Shown: positions 1 to 9,673 of the stretch, in pieces
How positions within the stretch are numbered: the stretch's first letter is position 1
How the letters are laid out: each line of letters opens with the position of its first letter
DNA from: Lactarius indigo
Lineage: Eukaryota > Basidiomycota > Agaricomycetes > Russulales > Russulaceae
Length of the DNA stretch: 64,000 nucleotides
Direction: 5' to 3'
Assembly (NCBI GenBank): GCA_025766275.1
Contig: JAFKAC010000018.1
Span: 947,725 to 1,011,724 of the forward strand
Translations under genes and position numbers: made by a program
The notes under the pieces: model-generated
The model's database searches: none
What the model saw: the letters and a program-made list of their open reading frames with translations, nothing else
Told to the model about the DNA's origin: nothing

Positions 1-3000
1 GGCGGAGGAGTCGTTGGCAAGGGTAGAGAGGAGTGCGAGCTGGTCATTGCGTCGAGTAGAGGACATGGAGTGAATGAGAGATGGGGACTTATCACGACAG
101 GATGCCATCCTTATATGCGTTTCTCTGTCGGGGTTTGAATGTTTGAAGTCCCGAACGGCTTCGTCGGCGAACACGTCATCCTTATCTATCCATTGATTGT
201 CTGAGTCTGGATAGCCCTTCCATTTGACAAGGTATTGGAGCCGACGTCTTCTGCCAAACCGTCGAGAGTCTAGAATCTTCTCGACCTCGTATTCTTCTTC
301 GTTATCGACCAAATCAGGTGGTGGGCGCTGATAATTTGGTCCGTGCGTGGGTGTCTCACGATAAGGTGTGAGAAGATCTATGTGGAAGACATCGTGGATG
401 CTCCACTGCGTGGGAAGTTCGAGGCGATAGTTGACAGGAGACATCACCTGGATGACCTTAAATGGTCCATGGCGCTTCGCAGCTAATTTTGCGGTTGGTT
501 GATGGGTGCGCAAGTGGCGTCCTTCTAGCCACACGAGGTCTCCTTCCTTGAATCTGGGCGTATCTTTGTGCTTGACCCATGACTTTTGCGCCCGGAGCAT
601 GCAAGAAAAGGCGCGTTGCCGTGCTTGCTTAAATTGGTCTAGTCTTAGTGACACCTGTGGGATAGGGGAAGGCCTGTCGGTCCAATCAGCGCGAGGATTG
701 AACCCAGATAAGAGGAAGAAGGGGGATTCCCTTGTGGTTTCATTAGGCCAGTTATTATGCGTGAATTCCGCCATGGGCAGATAACGGACCCAGTCATCTT
801 GTCGCTCATTTACCCAGAAGCGGAGGTATTGTTCTAGCCATTGGTTCGTCCGTTCTGATTGGCCGTCGGTTCTGGGATGATAAGCGGTTGAGATATTTTG
901 GCTGATGCCAAGGATTTTACATATCTCCCGCATAAACTTGGATGCGAAACGGGGATCTCGATCACTGATAACGCGCGAGGGGAGTCCGAATCGTGGGAAG
1001 ACGTGAGAAACGTACAGGGCAGCCGTCCCTTCCGCCGTTATCTCTTCGTTACAAGGGATAAAAACGGCGGCTTTGGTACAATCGTGATCTGTTACCGTTA
1101 GAATAGAGTCGTATCCCCGAGAGATGGGGAGTTTGGTAATGAAGTCCACTGCGATAGTCTCGAATGGCAGGGCTTCTGGTTTCGGGTAGATAGGTTGTAG
1201 AGGTGCCCTAATGGGGCGGAGGTTGACTTTGTGTCGCTGGCATTCTGCGCAGCCTTTGACGTAGTCTGTGACGTCATTCTTCATTTGGGGCCACCAGTAA
1301 TGCCGCTCAGTGAGCTGGAGAGTCCGTTTAATACCGGGGTGACCGTAGACAGGAGAGTCGTGGTGTGCAGCGATGATGGTGCGTTTATCGTGGATGCCGC
1401 CGGTGACTACTCGGCGCCCGTCTTTGTACCACGTTCCCTCAATATCTTTTAGTTTGTGAGCGTCAACCCAGGGTTTTAACTTAGCTGTATCTTGCTCGTA
1501 AATTGGATGTTCCGGAGTCATCTCAACCGGTAAGATCTCAGGTCTCCAATGTGGATGTCGTGGTTCTTCTAGCGTAGTGGCGCGTGCAAAGACGCTTTCT
1601 GGTAACACGGTTACCCCTTCGTTGTCGTTTTCTCCTTGATCGTAGTCTGGTCTTCGTGATAATGCGTCGGCGCGTCCATTAGAAGTCCCCTTAATGTGAT
1701 GAATCTCAAAGTCGTATTCTGAAAGTTCGAGTACTTCCCTAGCCACACGTCTGCTAATCTTCTGGGGTGATCTCCAGTACTGCAGATTGAGGTGGTCGGA
1801 GAATACTTTGATTTTGTGAGGGGAACCCGCCAGAAGGGGTCTCCAGTGGCGGAAGGCCTTGACGATTGCCAAAAGTTCAAGGTCGTAAATGTCGTAGTTT
1901 CGCTCGGCTTCATTGAGAGTGGATGAATAGTAGCCGATGGGGTGTCGTTTGCCGTCTGCTTTGCGTTGTAGGAGGACGGCTCCGGTCGCAAATCCTGATG
2001 CGTCGACTTCTAGTTCGAATTGTTGGGTAAGGTCCGGGTGTGCGAGGACAGGTTCGCTAGTGACAAGGGTTTTGAGGTCTTGGAACGCTTTCTCTTCTTC
2101 CGTTCCCCAATGCCACTCAGTGTCTTTTCGTGTAAGTTTGTTAAGAGGTCGTGCCTTGGTTGCGAATCCTCGTATGAAGGGTCGGTAAAAATTGCAAAAA
2201 CCCAAGAAGGAGCGGACGTCCTTAACTTTGGTTGGCGTAGGCCAGTCTTTGATGCCCGAAATTTTGACGGGGTCCATGCGTGTCACCCCCTTTTCAAGGA
2301 TTACCCCCAGGTAATCCATACGCGGGGAGTGGAAGAGGCATTTCTCGAGTTTGTAGTATAAGTCATGCTCCGCGGATACGCGGAGGACGTCTTTGACTGC
2401 TTCGATGTGGTCGGGTAAAGAGTGATTAAGTCCCGTGGCGATACCGATGTCGTCCATGTAGACCCGAATAGTTGTGCCGCGTGCTTCGTGTTTCGCGATG
2501 ATGTCTCTGAAGATGAAGTTCATCATGGTCTGGAACGTCGCAGGGGAGTTCGTTAAGCCGAAAAACATCACCGTTGGTTCGAATAACCCATATCGCGTTT
2601 TGAACGCCGCCTTCTCCTCGTCCCCTTCTTTGATACGTATGTTGTTATAGCCCCATCTAACGTCAAGCTTTGTGTAGATGTGGGCGTTGCTGAGGTCGGT
2701 AATGAGATCGGAAATGAGAGGAAGTGGATATTGGTTGCGGATGGTAACCGCGTTGATTTTCCGATAATCTTGAACAGGTCGTAATTTACCGTCCTTCTTT
2801 TTGATAAAGAAGAAGGACGACGCATATGGGGACTTGGAGGGTCGTATGTACCCCTTCTTTAATTGCTCGTCGATCCATTCGCGTAATTTCTTGTCTTCCT
2901 CTTGAGTCATGGGGTATATCTTGCAGTCTATAGCGTCAGCTGTTCCGGGTTTGAATTCGATGGCATGATCCCAGGGCCTGCTGGGTGGAAACCTGTCCGA

Positions 3001-3624
3001 TGCTTCTTCACTGAAGAGACGTTCGAATTCGCGATACTCGGGGGGTAACTCAGCTTTAGTGGTGTATTGTTGAGCAGCAATAGCGAGGTCGGTGGCAGTT
3101 GCTCTAATTCGGCATCCTTCTTCAAATTGTTGTCGTTGTTCGTCCGTGATAACACAGGAGTGTATAACTTCATAGTCATCACTTTGGACGGTGGTGGCGG
3201 CCACTACTGGCGTGGTCTTGACATAGGGATTGGTGGAGCGAATAATGATAGGGAGCATGTCTTCATGGATAGCCACTTGTGACCATTTGATATGCGGGTC
3301 ATAGATAGCAAGCCAGGGGTATCCTAGTACGATGTCTTCGTTTCCAATATCTGTAATAAGGAAACGGATTTCCTTATGAATGCCTTTAGTTTGGACGTCA
3401 ACATCCGTATAATGGGTGATACGCCCCGACTTGTTTTCCGTATTGTCAATGTTCCATATTTTCTTTGGGACGTCGAGTAATTTGGTCCCAAGTCCCATCC
3501 TTTTTGCGAAGGAGGGTTTCATGAAGCAATGGGTTGCTCCTGAATCGACTAGTGCTCGTATGTCGGCCATTGCGTAACTGGTGCGAATCGATACTGGAAC
3601 TCTCATAGAACGATAGCGAGTCAT
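1..3624 (-). CDS. pol: Ty3/gypsy pol polyprotein (protease-RT-RNase H-integrase-chromodomain), element 1, runs off left edge
   Basis: The minus-strand frame is open without a stop from the ATG at 3624 to base 1, 1208 codons, and continues beyond the window. Domains in order: an aspartic protease with VDSGATH near residue 27-33; reverse transcriptase with YMDD coded near 2449-2460; RNase H with DASGFATGAVL and a later GRADALSRR; an integrase HHCC zinc-binding region (HPGIKRTL to CAECQ); a DDE core with AVDFITKLPI, ISDRDPRF and TDGQSERTNQW; and a C-terminal chromodomain (EEEYEVEKI to LVKWKGYP) coded around 130-300. This is the normal chromovirus order. The frame is also open upstream of the ATG to 3750, overlapping the end of gag in the -1 frame, so expression as a Gag-Pol fusion is more likely than independent initiation. 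All catalytic motifs look intact, so this is probably a young, possibly active copy. Confidence 0.95.
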   Translation of the reverse strand, partial: MTRYRSMRVPVSIRTSYAMADIRALVDSGATHCFMKPSFAKRMGLGTKLLDVPKKIWNIDNTENKSGRITHYTDVDVQTKGIHKEIRFLITDIGNEDIVLGYPWLAIYDPHIKWSQVAIHEDMLPIIIRSTNPYVKTTPVVAATTVQSDDYEVIHSCVITDEQRQQFEEGCRIRATATDLAIAAQQYTTKAELPPEYREFERLFSEEASDRFPPSRPWDHAIEFKPGTADAIDCKIYPMTQEEDKKLREWIDEQLKKGYIRPSKSPYASSFFFIKKKDGKLRPVQDYRKINAVTIRNQYPLPLISDLITDLSNAHIYTKLDVRWGYNNIRIKEGDEEKAAFKTRYGLFEPTVMFFGLTNSPATFQTMMNFIFRDIIAKHEARGTTIRVYMDDIGIATGLNHSLPDHIEAVKDVLRVSAEHDLYYKLEKCLFHSPRMDYLGVILEKGVTRMDPVKISGIKDWPTPTKVKDVRSFLGFCNFYRPFIRGFATKARPLNKLTRKDTEWHWGTEEEKAFQDLKTLVTSEPVLAHPDLTQQFELEVDASGFATGAVLLQRKADGKRHPIGYYSSTLNEAERNYDIYDLELLAIVKAFRHWRPLLAGSPHKIKVFSDHLNLQYWRSPQKISRRVAREVLELSEYDFEIHHIKGTSNGRADALSRRPDYDQGENDNEGVTVLPESVFARATTLEEPRHPHWRPEILPVEMTPEHPIYEQDTAKLKPWVDAHKLKDIEGTWYKDGRRVVTGGIHDKRTIIAAHHDSPVYGHPGIKRTLQLTERHYWWPQMKNDVTDYVKGCAECQRHKVNLRPIRAPLQPIYPKPEALPFETIAVDFITKLPISRGYDSILTVTDHDCTKAAVFIPCNEEITAEGTAALYVSHVFPRFGLPSRVISDRDPRFASKFMREICKILGISQNISTAYHPRTDGQSERTNQWLEQYLRFWVNERQDDWVRYLPMAEFTHNNWPNETTRESPFFLLSGFNPRADWTDRPSPIPQVSLRLDQFKQARQRAFSCMLRAQKSWVKHKDTPRFKEGDLVWLEGRHLRTHQPTAKLAAKRHGPFKVIQVMSPVNYRLELPTQWSIHDVFHIDLLTPYRETPTHGPNYQRPPPDLVDNEEEYEVEKILDSRRFGRRRRLQYLVKWKGYPDSDNQWIDKDDVFADEAVRDFKHSNPDRETHIRMASCRDKSPSLIHSMSSTRRNDQLALLSTLANDSSA

Positions 3625-3663
3625 GATTACACTGTTACAATTAACTGCCCTCACCCAGGCCGA

Positions 3664-3687
3664 TGGGTTCAGGCGTCCTGAAAACCC
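3664..3687 (-). promoter_or_regulatory. Putative -1 ribosomal frameshift site between gag and pol of element 1
   Basis: On the minus strand, bases 3687-3681 read G GGT TTT in the gag frame, which fits the canonical X XXY YYZ slippery heptamer. It lies four codons before the gag stop (3669-3671). Shifting -1 joins the pol frame, which is open from 3750 and has no stop before the pol ATG at 3624. Twelve bases downstream, ACCCA and TGGGT (a six-base loop between them) can form a short hairpin at about 3668-3653. The heptamer and frame relation are seen directly; frameshifting itself is inferred. Confidence 0.6.
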
Positions 3688-5657
3688 TCCTTCTTCCACA
3701 ACTGTTGGAGGATAATGTCCTTTACGTCGTCTGATTCTCCTGCTACCCCGTTAAGCCAATCGCTGGCACGCTGTTGAGGGGGTACGTCTTGGACCGCCCT
3801 GGTAGCGACCTCTGGTTCTTGTTGATGGTAATCGGTGTCGATATACCGACTAGTTGATGCTTGGGGTTGATACCCTCCGCGCGGTTGTCTGCAATCACGG
3901 GCCATGTGTCCGTCCTTTCCACAGTTATAACATGTGACTGGCCTTTGGTTGCTACGTCCTCCTCCTCTTTGGAGGAATCCTCCTCGTGGTCGGTATGGAG
4001 GGCGAGGAGTGAGTATATCCTCGGCTCCCGCGAGTCGCCCCCTGATTCGGTCCGCCGAGGTATCCATGGCGTTTGGATCTCGCAAGTTCCTTGGTTGCCA
4101 TGAACTTCTTGGTGGTCCCTGCCATTGTCGTTGCTGTCGTTGTCTTCCTTGTCCTTGTCCTGGAGGAACTCCCTTATTTAATACCGCTTTTAGGTGAAGA
4201 TATTGCTGTTGACGGGTAGTGGCTGCTTCTTTCCACTCGCGGTAGTTGCGGGGGTTGTCAAGGGTGTAGACCTTTTCATATAGGTCTTTTGGTAATCCGC
4301 TTGCGAATAAGTCGAGCGTTTGCGGATCGTCAAGCCTGTATTGAGCGCGGCGTATTAACTGTTCGAATTGGGTGCAATACTCATCTAGATTGCCCCCAAT
4401 CATCTTGACTCCTTTCTTGAGCTCGTATTGAGCTTGTTCCTGTTCCATTGTATTGCGGAAGCGCTGCATAAAGCTGCGCGTGACTTCGTTCCATAGCCCT
4501 TCACTAGTTCGGGGTATGCCGGCTTGTATTTGGCCGTTAAGCCAGGTGAGCATCGCCAATACCCATTCGCTGACGTTAACGCCTTTGATGTAAGATAGGA
4601 AGAGTAGGGCACGTCGATATGGAGTCGCCATGATGCCTTCGTCGGCATTCATGCCCCAGTAGACATGCCATTGGGTGAGGAACGCTTCTACTTTGGCGCG
4701 TTCTCCATCGAATACTGTAGGTGCTTCGCCAGCTAACTTGTTACTCGGAGGGACAATAGGACCTGCACCTGGTAATCCCCCTCCCGGAGGTCCTCCTCCT
4801 GGTGGTCCCCCTGGGAACCCTCCAGGGAATCCTCCAAATCCGGGTCCTCGAGATGGAGGTCCTCCTCCTCCTCCTGGTAAATCGTTAGGAGGTCCTCCTC
4901 CGCTGGGGGGGTCAGCGACATCGGGCCCAATTGCACGATGGATTGCTACATCGTCTTTGGTCATTCGGTGGCCGGTATAGGGATTAATGGGAGCTAGATT
5001 AGCTCTTGACTCTTCGGCGATGCGTCTTTGTTCTTCTAGGGCTATTTGATCTCTTGCCTCTGTGGTGAGCTGCAGCTCTTCATGTGTGATAGTGGCAGTT
5101 GCCATTGCGACTGCTGGGCTACGAATGTGAATTACTTCGGGTTCGGGTTGGTGAATGGTAAGGGACTCAGTTCGTTGTATAATATGGTCGCCAATTGCTC
5201 CTAGGCTGGCTTCTTCTGCTGGTGTTGTTCCTCTGCTTGGCGATTGACTTTCAGACGCTTCTTCTCCGCTGATTCCTTCGTCTGTGTGTTCTTGTGCTTG
5301 TCCGTCAATGGGACCGTAGTCTGCGCGGCTATTAAGCTCTCGCGCGTCGATGTCGCAATTGTAGTTTCTTCCTGCTGGTCGTACGGCGTCCCAGCGATGA
5401 TCTATAGGGTTCCAAGTAACCTCGACCCAACAGAGATGTTCGAAGTTAAACTCAACGGGTCGGAAACGGTTAGGACCGTTAAACTCTACGAAATATCCGG
5501 TATCTTCTCCTCTTTCTCTCCACTGAGCTGCTCCTAGGAATCTTGTAGGTACGTTGCGATCTCCTCGTCGCTCACTATGATAGGGACGGAAAGACGTCCA
5601 CTGGTCTCTGGTCGAGTACGCCACGATGAAGATCTTGGTCTTAATGTTACGCTCCAC
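3669..5657 (-). CDS. gag: Ty3/gypsy Gag, element 1
   Basis: An open frame of 662 codons that ends at the TGA 3669-3671. The N-terminal third is polar and variable and is followed by a proline/glycine-rich linker (about residues 245-310). A retrotransposon Gag core follows (about 325-500, with motifs FLTQWHVYW, YIKG and LPKDLYEKV). Near residue 588 there is one zinc knuckle, CYNCGKDGHMARDC (CX2CX4HX4C). The protein would form the particle and bind the element RNA. The start is unresolved: the frame opens at a stop near 5711, inside the LTR, and contains no ATG until about residue 184, although the sequence before it is conserved with gag of element 2. The 5657 boundary is a GTG and should be read as approximate. 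Pol follows in the -1 frame. Confidence 0.9.
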   Translation of the reverse strand: MERNIKTKIFIVAYSTRDQWTSFRPYHSERRGDRNVPTRFLGAAQWRERGEDTGYFVEFNGPNRFRPVEFNFEHLCWVEVTWNPIDHRWDAVRPAGRNYNCDIDARELNSRADYGPIDGQAQEHTDEGISGEEASESQSPSRGTTPAEEASLGAIGDHIIQRTESLTIHQPEPEVIHIRSPAVAMATATITHEELQLTTEARDQIALEEQRRIAEESRANLAPINPYTGHRMTKDDVAIHRAIGPDVADPPSGGGPPNDLPGGGGGPPSRGPGFGGFPGGFPGGPPGGGPPGGGLPGAGPIVPPSNKLAGEAPTVFDGERAKVEAFLTQWHVYWGMNADEGIMATPYRRALLFLSYIKGVNVSEWVLAMLTWLNGQIQAGIPRTSEGLWNEVTRSFMQRFRNTMEQEQAQYELKKGVKMIGGNLDEYCTQFEQLIRRAQYRLDDPQTLDLFASGLPKDLYEKVYTLDNPRNYREWKEAATTRQQQYLHLKAVLNKGVPPGQGQGRQRQQRQWQGPPRSSWQPRNLRDPNAMDTSADRIRGRLAGAEDILTPRPPYRPRGGFLQRGGGRSNQRPVTCYNCGKDGHMARDCRQPRGGYQPQASTSRYIDTDYHQQEPEVATRAVQDVPPQQRASDWLNGVAGESDDVKDIILQQLWKKEGFQDA
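5632..5642 (-). other. Predicted primer-binding site of element 1 (self-priming type)
   Basis: Two bases inside the LTR end, the minus strand reads AAGACCAAGAT. This is not a tRNA 3'-end complement (no TGG start). It is a perfect 11-base complement of ATCTTGGTCTT at 5886-5876 of the LTR, the predicted mRNA 5' end. The same pair recurs in element 2 (11155-11165 with 11920-11930). This matches how Tf1 of fission yeast primes reverse transcription from its own folded mRNA 5' end. Confidence 0.65.
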
Positions 5658-6152
5658 CGGCGTCAGTCCGACTTGGACTTGGGAGAGGCGTAATCGACTT
5701 AGCGAAAGTTAGGCGAATGGGGACCTCGTGTCAACCCAACGCAAGCTGAACGGGGGCACACTGGCACACGCCGCAGCAAAGGGATAAAGAAGAACGCTTC
5801 TTGGTAAGCGCGAGCAGAGGCACTCTTAGTCCGAGACTAAGGCTGATAGAAGACGAGTCAAATGGTGGATTGAAGAAGACCAAGATGGGGACTCTTGGTC
5901 TTCCGAGTCGACTATTTATACAGGTACGCGCGGGCTTTAAAGCGCCGCTGGAACAGTAAGTAACCAATAGCGTAACTAGCTCGAACCCTAGTACAGCTAT
6001 CCTAGGAATGAGTCATACATGAGTCACAATCACATGCGAGCTACGATGCTGACTGATGCGATGTAAGAGTCCATGACTAATACTGATACCGGACCGTAGT
6101 CATAACCGGTCATGAGTCGTATGTAATGAGTCACCAAGTCCGTACCGTAACA
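5645..6152 (-). repeat. 5' LTR of element 1 (508 bp)
   Basis: The ends are TGTTACGG (minus strand, from 6152) and GCGTAACA (to 5645), an inverted TGTTACG pair with TG...CA termini. The LTR is strongly similar to the one at 11168-12185. On the minus strand it holds a TATAAATA box at 5920-5913. Next comes a perfect 11-bp inverted repeat with a 7-base loop (arms 5875-5885 and 5893-5903). The LTR interrupts the integrase of the plus-strand element at 6152/6153. The partner target duplication is outside the window. It keeps many CpG sites that have become TpG or CpA in the element 2 LTR, so it is younger. Confidence 0.92.
5876..5920 (-). promoter_or_regulatory. LTR core promoter and predicted self-primer of element 1
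   Basis: TATAAATA at 5920-5913 is followed 34 bases downstream (first T to first base) by ATCTTGGTCTT at 5886-5876. The TATA-to-primer spacing is exactly 34 in all three related LTRs (5920/5886, 11443/11409, 11964/11930). This is a normal distance from a TATA box to a transcription start. It suggests that the mRNA begins with these 11 bases, which pair with the site next to the LTR. The hairpin and spacing are seen; the start site is inferred. Confidence 0.6.
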
Positions 6153-7592
6153 CACGACATGGATATATGGACTCAAATTGCACAAAATATGGACGAGGCA
6201 GCACTTCTCCTGTGGATAGAACCCCACAACCTAAAGAAACACGATGGGCTGTGGTGGAAGGGCGATGCTCTCGTTGTCGTGGGAAACAACGAACTTAAAC
6301 GGGGGGTGATCACCTTTTTCCACGATACTCCAAGCGCAGGACACCCAGGAATTGCAAACACTCTAGAGCTGTTACGACGCGATTTCTGGTGGCCCAACAT
6401 GCGCAAAGACATGGAAGCCTACGTCAAAGGGTGTGCAACATGCCAAAGCAACAAGATCAACCACCACCGACAGAAGCCCCACTTATTTCCCATCACTACC
6501 GAACCATCGGCCGAACCGTTCGAAGTAGTAGCCATGGACTTCATAGTCAAACTCCCGATATCAAAAGGGTTTGACTCAATCCTCACTGTCACGGACCATG
6601 ACTGCTCAAAAGCGGCAATATTCATACCGTGTAACGAAACCATAACGTCGGAAGGTGTGGCAAAACTTTATCTCCGACATGTCTATCCCCATTATGGCCT
6701 ACCCCGAAGGATCATATCCGATCGGGATCCAAGATTCGCGTCTATGTTCATGCGGCAACTGTGTAAAACGTTGGGGATACAGCAAAACGTATCATCAGCG
6801 TATCATCCACAAACAGATGGTCAGTCAGAACGAACAAACCAATGGTTAGAACAATACTTGCGACATTGGTGTAACGTGCAACAGAACAATTGGGTGGAAC
6901 TTCTACCCATGGCGCAATTCGCTCACAACTCTTGGAGAAACGCCACCACCAAACACTCCCCCTTTTCTCTCATTATGGGGTGGGAACCACGAACTGTGTG
7001 GACACCAAAACCATCACACAGCCCTGCGGTGGATCAAAGATTGGAAGAATTGCAAATACTCCGGCAACACGCGCAAGATAGTATCAAACACACACAGCAC
7101 CTCATGGCCCAACGAGGAAAGACAGGGTTCACACCTTATCAGCAAGGGGATCAAGTATGGTTAGAAGGAACTAATCTTCGTACCTTCTACCCCACAAGCA
7201 AACTAGCTCCGAAGCGATACGGACCCTTTAAAATCGTCAAGGTTCTATCAGACGTCTCGTACGAATTGGAACTTCCGGCATCATGGAAGATACACCCAGT
7301 ATTCCACGCAAACCTTCTGACACCATATAAGGAAACGGAGATGCACGGCGCAAACTACACCCGACCTCCACCGGACCTTATCGATGGAGAAGAGGAGTAT
7401 GAAGTGGAGCAGATCGAAGATGCCCAGGAACGAGGAAGAGGGCGCAAACTCCACTACCTAGTAAAATGGAAGGGGTTCCCACCAAGCGATAACACATGGG
7501 AACCCGCGACAAACATGACCCACGCCACAGATGTCATCAAAGACTTCTACCAACGATATCCGACCGCCAAGGGGGCTGGACGAACAATATAA
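6153..7592 (+). pseudogene. pol: Integrase-chromodomain end of a plus-strand Ty3/gypsy pol, 5' part cut off by element 1
   Basis: The open frame entering from 6126 is pol only from 6153; the first nine codons belong to the inserted LTR. It encodes the integrase zinc-binding region (HPGIANTL to CATCQ), the DDE core (VAMDFIVKLP, ISDRDPRFAS, TDGQSERTNQW) and a C-terminal chromodomain (EEEYEVEQI, LVKWKGFPPSDNTWEP). It ends at the TAA after GAGRTI. No internal stop is present. Chromodomains on integrases guide insertion to marked chromatin. The RT and protease part would be left of element 1, outside the window. The protein is clearly related to, but distinct from, the integrase of element 1. Confidence 0.93.
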
Positions 7593-7631
7593 AGACACCC
7601 CTTTCACATCCCCACACCTCTCAAGCCAACG

Positions 7632-9071
7632 ATGACCGACACTCCAGTATCCGACACCACCCTCGTCAACATCCTTAGCAACCCCCAACTCGAAGCCACC
7701 CTCGAATGAGGGATTGTCACCATTAATCTCACCGACGTCCCTCGTCTGTCACCACCACCGTCCCCCCAACGTGTCACCCCCATTCCCATCGAACGAGAAC
7801 CTGGGGAACTTACCCCGTCAACACCGGAGGAGGGGCAATACTCTCCAACACCACCCCCTCAGCAACAGTCGACCCCTCCACCGGAACCACGACCTCAATC
7901 ACCACCATCTTCCCCATCATCCACACCACCCCCACCTCTAGAACCGTTCACCCCTGTTCGCGTCCACACCCCTATTGACTACGACCGACCCGACTCCCCT
8001 CCTAACGACACAGACGACCCCGGTGCCCCATTCTTTCCAAACGCTCCTGGTACCCCCAAGTACTACCCATTACAGATCCCGCTACCAGATGGTGGATCTA
8101 ACCCAGCGAAGTACATCTACTATCGCAAGGGATTCACCGAAGTAGTGGGGACAATGGGTGTAGGGCAACCCCACTACGGAGAGGAGGTCTACCTCTCGTC
8201 GCTTAGGCCGAACGTCTCGGCGCCACCCTTTACAGCAGAACAACTACAGTTCTTTGACCCTCACGACATCCGCGCCTGTGCTCTGGACGAAACACTCATA
8301 GAGCTTAACTCACCTCGTCTCACGGCTGAGATTACCAGGCTGAGAACGGGGCTCTTGGCGCTCAAAGAACTCGACGAGAAGTGCGAGAAACTGGAGGAGG
8401 ACGCACGCAAACTACGAGCGGAACGGCTCACGGTCGACTTGATGCTGGCCAGCACCAAGAGGCGCCTTCAGTACGCAGGGGCGCTGGCTACCATCGGCAA
8501 TGAATACGCGCGTATGACAGCCCTACCAGCTCCACTTCGCCACTCCCGTTATGCTATTCCATTTTCCCCACGACGCGGAGGACCATTAGAGTTCCCCCGC
8601 CTCACCGACAAACCCCACCGACGACGCTGCTATCACTGCAATAGCCCCCACCACATCGTACGCGACTGTCCCACCAGACCACGACCTGCCTGCCGACATT
8701 GCCAAAGCCAGGAACATCAGTCCTATCGATGTATATTCCGTCGCGCAGGCATGGTCGAAGAAGTGATCACGACCCATCAGGCAGATGAACGCATACGGCA
8801 AGCAGTGGCTACGGAGGCCACCACCTCCTTTACCGTCCCCGAACCTCCGACAATCGCGGCCCACACCCAAGGGAGGTGGTGTGGGCGGTGCTTCCGCACT
8901 GATGCCAACCATGACGAGATTCAATGTCCACAGTACGAAATGTGTCGCAAGTGTGGCAAACGCGGACCCTTCCTCTTTCTCAAAACGCATTACTGTCGAC
9001 TCGACATTTCCCCGTGGCCGGAAAATGACCTCGATGCTGACATCTACGACCTCATAGATCCGGAGTCCTGA
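7632..9071 (+). pseudogene. Third ORF of the plus-strand element: zinc-knuckle protein, one in-frame TGA
   Basis: ATG at 7632 starts a frame of 480 codons ending at the TGA after DPES. One internal TGA at 7707-7709 (codon 26, in EATLE-stop-GIVT) breaks it; the rest is open to 9071. In order: a short acidic N terminus; a proline-rich stretch (about residues 35-120); a coiled coil (about 225-285, rich in L, E, K and R); two CX2CX4HX4C zinc knuckles (CYHCNSPHHIVRDC and CRHCQSQEHQSYRC); and two further Cys/His clusters. It lies 39 bases after pol and just before the 3' polypurine tract, so it belongs to the element. It is not the element's gag, which should precede pol. Its role is unknown; nucleic acid binding is likely from the knuckles. 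Confidence 0.75.
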
Positions 9072-9093
9072 AGTCAAGGCGTCTTCAGACCAA

Positions 9094-9105
9094 GACGGGG
9101 GGTAA
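9094..9105 (+). other. Polypurine tract of the plus-strand element
   Basis: GACGGGGGGTAA lies directly before the TGTTACG start of the 3' LTR. Purine runs in this position prime plus-strand DNA synthesis in LTR retrotransposons. Confidence 0.6.
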
Positions 9106-9673
9106 TGTTACGATTTTCTTGGACTCGTTTCTTTCCTTACCATTGTTTCCTTCCCACACTATACGAGCCCTGTACGACTACGCGGACCTTACGATTACCC
9201 GGTTTCTATCACGCGCCTTGCTTATCGACGTTCTCTTTTGATAACGCTTGACATGTGCCAGTTTCCGACTTGTTTCCTCTCACGCGCGACCCCGCATGAT
9301 TCTCCTTTATTCTCGATATGACTCTGCTTTGTTCCCTTTATGTTCATCCCCTTCTTCCTCGGTTTGGCGATGGCGCCATCTGTTTGTGATAGCCACACAG
9401 TACGACTTCTATTTAACTCTGGTCATACCTAGCTTGTACGGTAGACTAGACTTCTTGTGTAATACTACACTCGTCTACGCAGAGTCTCCTCGACCCCCAG
9501 TGCTTGTCTTCGCTAGGCCTTCGAGTCTTAGCCCTCCTCTACAGTCCAAGTGACATACGTCCTTGTGGCTCTTGTGCATCATTCTTACTGAAGTCGAGCC
9601 CTTGAGCTTTGACTACCGAACAACTGACTGACTTAGTACAGGTCGTACGCAACGCCCCCGTAGTGGCGTTACA
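9106..9673 (+). repeat. 3' LTR of the plus-strand element (568 bp)
   Basis: It begins TGTTACG and ends GCGTTACA, with TG...CA termini. A TATTTAA motif at 9410-9416 may be its TATA box. The right end abuts the truncated gag of element 2 at 9674, which fixes the boundary. Its interior is unlike the three minus-oriented LTRs, so this is a different family. Confidence 0.85.

Noticed and set aside
6126..6152. ATG at 6126 as start of the integrase frame
   Set aside because: It lies in the LTR of element 1; the pol fragment begins at the insertion border 6153.
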